58,168 nt of DNA from positions 1-58,168 of the forward strand of contig JBKPDO010000007.1 in assembly GCA_046727955.1 (NCBI GenBank). Reading direction: 5' to 3'. This stretch comes from DASVXQ01 sp046727955 (GTDB lineage Bacteria > Actinomycetota > CALGFH01). The translations under genes and the position numbers were made by a program. The notes below the pieces were generated by a model. The model did not search any database. It saw only the letters and a list, made by a program, of their open reading frames with translations, and was not told where the DNA came from. Of this stretch, positions 51,806-58,168 are shown in pieces; the first letter of the stretch is position 1, and every line of letters starts with the position of its first letter.

Positions 51806-53253
51806 TGGTCACCAATGCCCAAGACCTGACGCAGTCTCCGGAGCGGATCAACCCGGTCCCAGAGAACGTCGACCTGGGCGCCTACAAGTATGGGTGGCAC
51901 GACAAGGTCACGTCGGTCTTCGAGCCGAAGCGGGGCCTGTCGCACGACGTCGTCGAAGAGATCTCGCAGATGAAGGGCGAGCCCGACTGGATGCGGAAGT
52001 TCCGCCACCGCGCGCTCGACTACTTCTACCGCCGGCCCATGCCCTCCTGGGGCGGTGACCTGTCGAAGATCGACTTCGACAACATCTTCTACTTCCTCCG
52101 CGCTACCGAGAAGCAGGCGGAAACCTGGGAAGACCTGCCAGCCGACATCAAGAACACCTACGACAAGCTGGGCATCCCGGAGGCGGAAAAGCAGCGCCTG
52201 ATCGCTGGCGTGGCGGCTCAATATGAGTCCGAGGTGGTTTACCACAAGGTGCGCGAGGATCTCGAGGCCCAGGGGGTCATCTTCCTCGACACCGACACGG
52301 CCCTGCGCGAGCACGAGGACCTCTTCCGCGAGCACTGGGCGACGGTGATCCCGGCCAACGACAACAAGTTCGCGGCGCTGAACTCGGCGGTGTGGTCGGG
52401 TGGGTCGTTCATCTGGGTGCCGGAGGGCGTCCAGGTCGAGATCCCGCTGCAGGCCTACTTCCGCATCAACGCCCAGAACATGGGCCAGTTCGAGCGGACG
52501 CTGATCATCGCCGAGCCCGGCTCGAGCGTGCACTACGTCGAGGGCTGCACCGCGCCGATCTACAGCACGGACTCGCTGCACTCGGCGGTGGTGGAGATCA
52601 TCGTCAAGCCGCACGCAAAGGTCCGCTACACCACCATCCAGAACTGGTCCAACAACGTCTACAACCTGGTGACCAAGCGGGCCGCCGCCTACGAGGGCGC
52701 GACCATGGAGTGGATCGACGGGAACATCGGGTCGAAGCTGACCATGAAGTACCCGGCGGTGCTGCTGCTCGGCCCCCACGCGCACGGCGAGATCCTCTCG
52801 GTCGCCTTCGCCGGCGACGGCCAGCACCAGGACGCCGGCGCCAAGCTGACCTTCGCGGCGCCCGAGACCACCGGCCAGATCATCTCCAAGTCGATCTCGC
52901 GCGACGGCGGGCGCACCTCGTACCGCGGCCTGATCAGGGTCGAGGAGGGGGCGGAGGGCGTCAAGGCGAACGTGCGCTGCGACGCGCTCCTGCTCGACGA
53001 GGACTCGCGCTCGGATACCTACCCGTACAACGACGTCAAGGAGGAGGACGTCACCCTCGGGCACGAGGCGACCGTGTCCAAGATCGGTGACGACCAGCTC
53101 TTCTACCTCCGGTCGCGGGGCCTGTCCGAGAACGAGGCGACCGCGATGATCGTCCGTGGCTTCATCGAGCCGATCTCCAAGGAGCTGCCGATGGAGTACG
53201 CGCTCGAGCTGAACCGGCTGGTCTCCCTCCAGATGGAAGGGGCGGTCGGGTAG
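51805..53253 (+). CDS. sufB: Fe-S cluster assembly scaffold SufB
   Basis: A 482-residue SufB, full length. It has the N-terminal YKYGWHDKVTSVFEPKRGLS, the core beta-helix region (WSGGSFIWVPEGVQVEIPLQAYFRINAQNMGQFERTLII) and C-terminal conserved RCDALLLDEDSRSDTYP and HEATVSKIGDDQLFYLRSRG. The Cys in VEGCTAPIYS and in VRCDALLLD are preserved for cluster assembly. It forms SufBC2D with SufC and SufD. ATG 51805 overlaps the sufR stop; AAGGAG lies upstream. Standard actinobacterial arrangement. Confidence 0.97.
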   Translation: MVTNAQDLTQSPERINPVPENVDLGAYKYGWHDKVTSVFEPKRGLSHDVVEEISQMKGEPDWMRKFRHRALDYFYRRPMPSWGGDLSKIDFDNIFYFLRATEKQAETWEDLPADIKNTYDKLGIPEAEKQRLIAGVAAQYESEVVYHKVREDLEAQGVIFLDTDTALREHEDLFREHWATVIPANDNKFAALNSAVWSGGSFIWVPEGVQVEIPLQAYFRINAQNMGQFERTLIIAEPGSSVHYVEGCTAPIYSTDSLHSAVVEIIVKPHAKVRYTTIQNWSNNVYNLVTKRAAAYEGATMEWIDGNIGSKLTMKYPAVLLLGPHAHGEILSVAFAGDGQHQDAGAKLTFAAPETTGQIISKSISRDGGRTSYRGLIRVEEGAEGVKANVRCDALLLDEDSRSDTYPYNDVKEEDVTLGHEATVSKIGDDQLFYLRSRGLSENEATAMIVRGFIEPISKELPMEYALELNRLVSLQMEGAVG

Positions 53254-53255
53254 GC

Positions 53256-54572
53256 GTGACCGCGACGACGATGGAGAGCATTCCCTTCAACGGACTCGAC
53301 CAGGCGGCCGTCACCGCCTGGTCGGAGGCCCTGGGCGACCCGGAGTGGTTCCGCGCCCGGCGCCTGGAGGCACTGGAGGCGCTGGAGAAGCTGGAGCGGC
53401 CCAGCGGCCGCGAGGAGGACTGGCGCTTCACCAACCCGCGCGCCGGCGGGCTGGACCGGGCCCAGGTGATCCGTTCCGGCGGGCCGGCCGCGGCGGGCAC
53501 CGAGCTGGCGGCGGGCGGCCTGCTGGCCTCGGTCGACGGCATGGACGGGCGGGCGACGCTCGCGCCCGACCTCGCCGCCAAGGGCGTGGTCCTGACCGAC
53601 CTCGCCACCGCCCTGCGCGAGCACGCCTCCCTGGTGGAGCCGCGCTTCATGACCGCCGCCGCGCCCTACGGCGACGACTGGTTCCTCGCCGTGCACGCCA
53701 CCCTGGTCAGCAGCGGCGTCTTCCTGTACGTGCCCAGGGGCGTCCAGGTCGACCTGGCGATCGGCGCGCTGTACCGGCGTACCCGCCCGGGCGCGACCTT
53801 CGCCCACACCCTGGTGGTCGTGGAGGACGACGCCGAGGTCACCTTCGTGCAGCAGCACGGCTCGCCGGAGGAGCTCGGCGGCCGCGCCTTCCACCACGGC
53901 GTGACCGAGGTGCTCGTGGGCGAGCGCGCCAGGGTGCAGCACCTCACCCTGCAGGAATGGGGCAGCGAGCAGGTGGTCCACTTCGGTGTGCAGCGCGCGC
54001 TGGTCGCCCGCGAGGGCAGCTACCGCTCGCTGGTGGTCACGCTCGGAGGCGGCGTGGTGCGCATCGCCCCGGACGCCCGCCTGGCCGAGGGAGCCGAGAC
54101 CGATTTCCTCGGCGCGACGTTCGCCGACGAGGGCCAGCGGTTCGAGCACCGGGCCACGGTCACCCACGCCGAGCCCTTCACCCGCTCGACCCTGCTGTAC
54201 AAGGGCGGCCTGCTGGGCGGCGCGCGCAACATCTTCAACGGCACGCTCAGCATCAGCCCGGGCGCCCGTGGCAGCGACGCCGCCCAGACCATGCGCAACC
54301 TGGTGCTGTCCAGGCACGCGCACGCCGAGGCGAACCCGTTCCTGGAGATCCTGAACTCCGACGTCAGAGCCGCCCACGCCGCGGCCACCGGGCGGGTCGA
54401 CGACCAGCACCTGTTCTACCTGCAGTCCCGCGGCATCCCCCGCGACCAGGCTCGCCGCCTGGTGGTGTTCGGCTTCTTCGAGGAGATCCTCGAGCAGGTG
54501 GGCGTGCCGGCGGTGCGCCGGCGGCTGGAGGACGCGCTGGAGGCGGAGCTCGAGAAGGAGGTGGCCAGCTGA
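53256..54572 (+). CDS. sufD: Fe-S cluster assembly protein SufD
   Basis: A 438-residue SufD, paralogue of SufB. It has the N-terminal region REEDWRFTNPR, a beta-helix core (SSGVFLYVPRGVQVDLAIGALY; AHTLVVVEDDAEVTFVQQH) and the C-terminal ILNSDVRAAHAAATGRVDDQHLFYLQSRGIPRDQARRLVVFGFFEEI. The conserved His of the SufB-SufD interface is seen in the ArgAlaAlaHis segment (VRAAHAAATGRVD). GTG 53256 is three bases after the sufB stop; an ATG at 53271 is an alternative. The stop overlaps the Rieske gene start (TGATG). Confidence 0.95.
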   Translation: MTATTMESIPFNGLDQAAVTAWSEALGDPEWFRARRLEALEALEKLERPSGREEDWRFTNPRAGGLDRAQVIRSGGPAAAGTELAAGGLLASVDGMDGRATLAPDLAAKGVVLTDLATALREHASLVEPRFMTAAAPYGDDWFLAVHATLVSSGVFLYVPRGVQVDLAIGALYRRTRPGATFAHTLVVVEDDAEVTFVQQHGSPEELGGRAFHHGVTEVLVGERARVQHLTLQEWGSEQVVHFGVQRALVAREGSYRSLVVTLGGGVVRIAPDARLAEGAETDFLGATFADEGQRFEHRATVTHAEPFTRSTLLYKGGLLGGARNIFNGTLSISPGARGSDAAQTMRNLVLSRHAHAEANPFLEILNSDVRAAHAAATGRVDDQHLFYLQSRGIPRDQARRLVVFGFFEEILEQVGVPAVRRRLEDALEAELEKEVAS

Positions 54573-54925
54573 TGCCGTTCGTCCGGCTCGCCTCGCTCTC
54601 GGAGCTCGACATCGACCAGGGCCACCGCGTCGAGCTGTCCGACGACGGCGAGGTGGCGGTGGCGCTGGTGCGAACCGGCGACGGCGTGTACGCGGTCGAG
54701 GACCGCTGCAGCCACGAGGACTACCCCCTCTCCGAGGGCTGGGTCGAGGACCATCAGCTGGAGTGCGCCCTGCACGGCAGCCGCTTCGACCTCGCCACCG
54801 GCAACCCGGACGTGCCGCCGGCGGTGCGGCCGGTCAGCGTCTTCCCAGTGCTCGTCGAGGGCGACGACGTGCTGGTGGACCTTCCGGAGGACTGGGCGAA
54901 GCTGGCCGCCGCCGCGGGGATCTAG
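54572..54925 (+). CDS. Rieske-type [2Fe-2S] ferredoxin in the suf operon
   Basis: A 117-residue Rieske protein. Cluster ligands are Cys-x-His (DRCSHEDYPLSEG) and Cys-x2-His (LECALHGSRFD), so the centre is complete. It resembles the ferredoxin subunits of bacterial dioxygenases; a gene of this type between sufD and sufC is also found in Streptomyces and relatives, so it probably supplies electrons to, or tests, cluster assembly. ATG 54572 overlaps the sufD stop. The TAG at 54923 is the left edge of an inserted MITE, so the original C-terminus may have been altered. Confidence 0.92.
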   Translation: MPFVRLASLSELDIDQGHRVELSDDGEVAVALVRTGDGVYAVEDRCSHEDYPLSEGWVEDHQLECALHGSRFDLATGNPDVPPAVRPVSVFPVLVEGDDVLVDLPEDWAKLAAAAGI

Positions 54926-55048
54926 AGTGCCGGTCAAGTAGCCGGTTTGGAGGTGATTGGGTGGTCGCCGGGGGCGGCGCGCAGGGACTAGGAACTGTAC
55001 GTATGGTCTGGCGCTGCATGCTGCGCCGCCTACTTGACCGGCACTCTA
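54923..55048. mobile_element. 126-bp MITE with 19-bp perfect terminal inverted repeats
   Basis: tagagtgccggtcaagtag at 54923-54941 is the exact reverse complement of 55030-55048. If the target is TA, as in IS630/Tc1-type elements, the element proper is 122 bp from gagtgcc to ggcactc, bounded by TA duplications. The interior has no ORF. It lies between the Rieske gene and sufC. Confidence 0.85.
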
Positions 55049-55058
55049 AGCAGACGAC

Positions 55059-55847
55059 ATGACCGATGGAGCGCAAGGAGCGACGACGAAGACGATGAGC
55101 GACGCGACCCTCGTGATCGAGGACCTTCACGTCAGCGTGGAGGACAAGGAGATCCTGCACGGCGTGGACCTGGTCGTGGAGCCGGGCAAGGTCCACGCCC
55201 TGATGGGCCCGAACGGCTCTGGCAAGTCCACCCTGGCGTACGCCCTGGCGGGCCACCCCCGCTACAAGGTCACCGGGGGGAAGGTGACCTTCAAGGGTGA
55301 GGACGTGCTGGAGCTGACGCCGGACGAGCGCGCCCGGCTGGGCATGTTCCTGGCGATGCAGTACCCGGTCGAGGTGCCTGGCGTGTCGGTCACCAACTTC
55401 CTCCGCACGGCCGTAAACGCGGTGCGCGGCGAGGACGTGCCGGTGCGCCAGTTCGCCAGGGACCTGCGCGACCAGATGAAGGTGCTCGAGATGGACCCGC
55501 GGTTCGCCGAGCGGAGCCTGAACGAGGGCTTCTCCGGCGGCGAGAAGAAACGCCACGAGATCCTGCAGATGGCGCTGCTCCGCCCGCGGCTCGCGATCCT
55601 CGACGAGACCGACTCGGGCCTGGACATCGACGCGCTCAAGGTGGTGAGCGAGGGCGTCAACCGCCTGCGCGGCCCAGAGCTGGGGGTCCTGCTGATCACC
55701 CACTACACCCGGATCCTGCGCTACGTCGCACCCGACCGGGTGCACGTGATGGTCGAGGGTCGGATCGTCGCGTCCGGCGGCCCCGAGCTGGCCGACGAGC
55801 TCGAGGAACGTGGGTACGAACGCTGGCGCGCAGCCCCGGTCGCTTGA
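55059..55847 (+). CDS. sufC: Fe-S cluster assembly ATPase SufC
   Basis: A 262-residue ABC ATPase of the SufC type: Walker A GPNGSGKSTL, Q loop AMQYPVEVPGVS, signature GFSGGEKKRHEILQM, Walker B LAILDETDSGLDIDALK, H-loop LITHYTRIL. SufC binds SufB and SufD in the cytoplasm and drives cluster assembly. Two starts are possible, ATG 55059 or ATG 55095 (MSDATLVIEDLHV); neither has an ideal ribosome site, since the preceding MITE replaced the sequence that would normally carry it. Confidence 0.95.
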   Translation: MTDGAQGATTKTMSDATLVIEDLHVSVEDKEILHGVDLVVEPGKVHALMGPNGSGKSTLAYALAGHPRYKVTGGKVTFKGEDVLELTPDERARLGMFLAMQYPVEVPGVSVTNFLRTAVNAVRGEDVPVRQFARDLRDQMKVLEMDPRFAERSLNEGFSGGEKKRHEILQMALLRPRLAILDETDSGLDIDALKVVSEGVNRLRGPELGVLLITHYTRILRYVAPDRVHVMVEGRIVASGGPELADELEERGYERWRAAPVA

Positions 55848-55881
55848 CAGCCACCCGGTCCCGAGGAGGGCAACCCGCGAC

Positions 55882-57126
55882 ATGACCACCACCATAAGAG
55901 CTTCCTCACTGGATCCGGCTCAGGTCCGGCGGGACTTCCCGATCCTCGAGCGGGAGATGAACGGCAAGCGGCTGGTCTACCTCGACTCGGCTTCGAGCAG
56001 CCAGAAGCCGCGCCAAGTGCTCGAGGCGATGGACGACTACTACGTCAGGCACAACGCCAACGTGCACCGGTCGGTGTACGCGCTAGCCGAGGAGTCCACG
56101 CGGCTCTTCGAGGAGGCCAGGGCGAAGGTGGCGCGGTTCGCGGGCGGCAGCGAGCAGGGGACCGTGTTCACCAAGAACGTCACCGAGGCGATCAACCTGG
56201 TCGCGTACGCCTGGGGGCTGCGCAACCTGCGCGAAGGCGACGAGATCCTGCTCACCGAGATGGAGCACCACGCCAACCTGGTCCCGTGGCAGCTGGTGGC
56301 GGAGCTGGTCGGCGCGAAGATCCGCGCGATCCCGGTGACCGACGGCTTCAGGCTCGACCTCGACCGGCTCGACGACCTGCTCACCGAGCGGACCCGGATC
56401 TGCGCGGTCTCCGCGATGTCGAACGTGCTCGGCACCGTCAATCCGGTCAGGGAGATCGCCGACCGCGCCCACGCCGCCGGGGCGCTGGTGCTGGCGGACG
56501 CGGCCCAAGCGGTGCCCCACCTTGGCGCGAGGCTGGACGACCTCGGCGTCGACTTCATGGGCTTTACCGGGCACAAGATGCTCGGGCCCATGGGGGTCGG
56601 GGTGCTGGTGGCCAAGCCGGAGGTCCTCGACTCGATGGAGCCGTTCCTGGGCGGGGGCGAGATGATCCGCGACGTGACCCTCGAGTGGTCGACGTTCAAC
56701 GACATCCCCTGGCGGTTCGAGGCCGGCACGCCCAACGTGGCCGAGGCGGTCGGGCTCGGCGCCGCGGTCGACTACCTCGAGGCGATCGGCATGAACCACG
56801 TCCGCGCGCACGAGGCCGGCATCACCCGCTACGCGCTCCAGCGCCTCACCGAGGTCGAGGGGCTGCGCCTGTTCGGCCCGAGCGACCTGGAACAACGGGG
56901 CGGCGTGGTGTCGTTCACCCTGGGAGAAGTACACCCCCACGACGTCGCGCAGGTGCTCGACGCCGAGGGGATCGCGGTTCGGGGAGGCGACCACTGCGCC
57001 AAGCCGCTTCACCGGCGGTTCGGCAACGTGGCGAGCACCCGGGCCTCGTTCTACGTCTACAACACGACCGACGAGGTGGACGCGCTGGTCACCGCCGTGG
57101 AGAAGGCCCAGCGCATGTTCGCCTAG
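55882..57126 (+). CDS. sufS: Cysteine desulfurase SufS
   Basis: A 414-residue class II cysteine desulfurase. PLP-binding Lys232 is in FTGHKMLGPMG, the catalytic Cys372 in RGGDHCAKPL; HNANVHRSVYALAEEST and EMEHHANLVPWQ bind substrate and cofactor. It releases sulfur from cysteine as a persulfide for the suf machinery, helped by SufU. ATG 55882 has GAGGAGGG upstream. The gap to sufC is 34 bp. Confidence 0.97.
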   Translation: MTTTIRASSLDPAQVRRDFPILEREMNGKRLVYLDSASSSQKPRQVLEAMDDYYVRHNANVHRSVYALAEESTRLFEEARAKVARFAGGSEQGTVFTKNVTEAINLVAYAWGLRNLREGDEILLTEMEHHANLVPWQLVAELVGAKIRAIPVTDGFRLDLDRLDDLLTERTRICAVSAMSNVLGTVNPVREIADRAHAAGALVLADAAQAVPHLGARLDDLGVDFMGFTGHKMLGPMGVGVLVAKPEVLDSMEPFLGGGEMIRDVTLEWSTFNDIPWRFEAGTPNVAEAVGLGAAVDYLEAIGMNHVRAHEAGITRYALQRLTEVEGLRLFGPSDLEQRGGVVSFTLGEVHPHDVAQVLDAEGIAVRGGDHCAKPLHRRFGNVASTRASFYVYNTTDEVDALVTAVEKAQRMFA

Positions 57127-57157
57127 CCGGCCGGCGCCGGAGAAGGGGTCTGGAGCT

Positions 57158-57670
57158 TTGGGCCTGGAAGACCTTTACCAGGAGATCATCCTCGATCACT
57201 ACAAGAAGCCGCGCCACCCGGGGCGGCTCGGGGGCGAGCACATCGAGGTGCGCCACTACAACCCGGTGTGCGGCGACGAGCTGACACTCGGGCTGCGGCT
57301 GGAGGGCGACCGGGTGGCCGAGGTCGCGGTCGCGGGCAGTGGCTGCTCGATCTCGCAGGCGTCGGCCTCGGTCATGACCGAGCAGGTGCTAGGCCGCCCG
57401 GTCTCCGAGGCGCTCGAGACGGCCGAGGGCTTTCGCCGGATGATGCACGGCGAGGGTGAGCCGGACGAGGAGCTTCTGGGCGACGGCATCGCCTTCGCCG
57501 GGGTGGCGAGGTACCCGGTGCGAGTGAAGTGCGCCCTGCTCGGCTGGATGGCGTTCAAGGACGCGGTCGCCCGCGCCGTCGCCGGCCAGGAGGGTGGCGA
57601 GACGGTCTACCGTGAGGACGGCGAGGCGGCCAGGGCAGCCAAGGCCGAGCGACTGCCCGGGGAGGCTTGA
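57158..57670 (+). CDS. sufU: SufU/IscU-type sulfur-transfer scaffold protein
   Basis: A 170-residue SufU. Three conserved ligands are seen: Cys38 (YNPVCGD), Cys63 (GSGCSISQAS) and Cys125 (RVKCALLGW), with Asp40. The ~20-residue spacer GEGEPDEELLGDGIAFAG between the second and third Cys is the typical insertion of SufU compared with IscU. SufU binds zinc and takes sulfur from SufS. The start is TTG 57158 preceded by GGAG; the coding start matches the family (GLEDLYQEIILDHYKKPRH). Confidence 0.95.
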   Translation: MGLEDLYQEIILDHYKKPRHPGRLGGEHIEVRHYNPVCGDELTLGLRLEGDRVAEVAVAGSGCSISQASASVMTEQVLGRPVSEALETAEGFRRMMHGEGEPDEELLGDGIAFAGVARYPVRVKCALLGWMAFKDAVARAVAGQEGGETVYREDGEAARAAKAERLPGEA

Positions 57671-57679
57671 GGAGGATCG

Positions 57680-57997
57680 ATGGACAGCGAGGAGAAGGTT
57701 CTCGAGGCGATGCGACAGGTCGAGGACCCCGAGCTGGGCGTCAACGTGGTCGACCTGGGCCTGATCTACGGCGTCGAGTTCGAGGAGGAGGGCCGCAAGG
57801 TCCGCCTCGACATGACCCTAACGGCGGTCGCCTGTCCACTCACCGACATGATCGAGGGCGCCACCAACGCGGCCCTGGTCGGCGTGGACGGCATCCAGGA
57901 GGTGGAGATCAACTGGGTGTGGTCTCCGCCCTGGACCCCGGAGCGCATGACCGAGGACGGCAAGATGGAGCTCCGGGCCATGGGGTTCGCGATCTGA
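57680..57997 (+). CDS. sufT: SufT/MIP18-family (DUF59) Fe-S maturation protein
   Basis: A 105-residue DUF59 protein. VEDPELGVNVVDLGLIYGVEF and MTLTAVACPLTDMI, with the reactive Cys, are conserved, as is the C-terminal VWSPPWTPERMTEDGKMELRAMGF. Such proteins help load clusters onto targets. ATG 57680 has GGAGG upstream and lies 9 bp after sufU, closing the operon. Downstream lies the dispersed repeat. Confidence 0.95.
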   Translation: MDSEEKVLEAMRQVEDPELGVNVVDLGLIYGVEFEEEGRKVRLDMTLTAVACPLTDMIEGATNAALVGVDGIQEVEINWVWSPPWTPERMTEDGKMELRAMGFAI

Positions 57998-58025
57998 CCC
58001 GAGAGCCAGTGTGATCCGGTGACCA

Positions 58026-58168
58026 TGGCACAGGCGCTCTTGGGGGGCCGTGGGGGGAGCGAGCTCCCCGTACGGCACCACGGAAGGGTCTTGACCTTGG
58101 GGGGCCGTGGGGGGAGCGAGCTCCCCGTACGGCACCACGGAAGGGTCTTGACCTTGGGGGGCCGTGGG
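58026..58168. repeat. Modular dispersed repeat with 57-bp tandem array, running off the window
   Basis: The 25-bp head (58026-58050) is identical to 24208-24232. From 58039, a 57-bp unit repeats without change (58039-58095, 58096-58152) and a third copy begins at 58153. Each unit has a ggggag(cgag)ctcccc hairpin and ccacggaagggtc. Confidence 0.92.

Noticed and set aside
54572..54925. Rieske gene in the suf operon as novel
   Set aside because: A dioxygenase-ferredoxin-like gene between sufD and sufC is known from Streptomyces and relatives.
58039..58168. Tandem array as a CRISPR
   Set aside because: Units of 57 bp are directly adjacent and identical throughout, without variable spacers.

Overview
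The window is a 58 kb stretch of very GC-rich DNA with dense, strongly codon-biased genes, GTG/TTG starts and many ATGA/GTGA start-stop overlaps. An AdnA/AdnB helicase-nuclease pair, a DUF3107 protein, Ku plus a LigD-type ligase, an F420-type PPOX protein and a SufR-B-D-Rieske-C-S-U-T operon together point to an Actinomycetota chromosome, probably a soil lineage. No rRNA, tRNA, CRISPR array, transposase or phage gene was recognised.

Layout. 1-6.4 kb: the tail of a MacB/FtsX-like permease, an MMPL exporter divergent from a NarL-type two-component system, a PPOX-fold protein and a frameshifted alpha/beta-hydrolase. 6.6-12.8 kb: a sugar-uptake locus with a decayed secreted ricin-domain gene, a ROK regulator, ABC binding protein, ATPase, permease and a GH1 beta-glucosidase. 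12.8-18.3 kb: a CPA1 Na+/H+ antiporter, a duplicated ABM-like protein, an orphan protein, a metallophosphoesterase remnant, and an unusual membrane protein with a degenerate receiver-like head and a (VEPEx)n stalk next to a tiny secreted peptide. 18.3-24.8 kb: Lon, an ECF sigma/anti-sigma pair, a DEAD-box helicase, a rhodanese and a SnoaL-like protein. 24.8-32.1 kb: DUF3107, RmuC, a MoxR-DUF58-VWA operon and an OmpR-type two-component system. 32.2-36 kb: LigD divergent from Ku (NHEJ). 36-42.2 kb: a flippase-like membrane protein, an M20 peptidase, a second OmpR-type two-component system and an HtrA protease. 42.7-50.9 kb: a nuclease lipoprotein, AdnA-AdnB and a DapA-like aldolase. 51-58 kb: the complete suf operon for Fe-S cluster assembly.

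Functionally the window combines envelope stress response (two OmpR-type systems, HtrA, Lon, ECF sigma), double-strand-break repair (Ku/LigD for end joining, AdnAB for resection, RmuC), cellobiose-like sugar use, and Fe-S biogenesis.

The most striking extra structure is repetitive DNA. A modular GC-rich repeat family occurs between genes, at the window end and in frame inside the LigD linker. A 126-bp MITE with 19-bp perfect inverted ends lies inside the suf operon and supplies bases of a stop codon. There are also many short tandem repeats (8, 10, 13, 15, 17, 18, 52, 57 and 77 bp), a perfect palindrome that is a candidate SufR operator, and a 16-bp motif shared upstream of a two-component operon and htrA.
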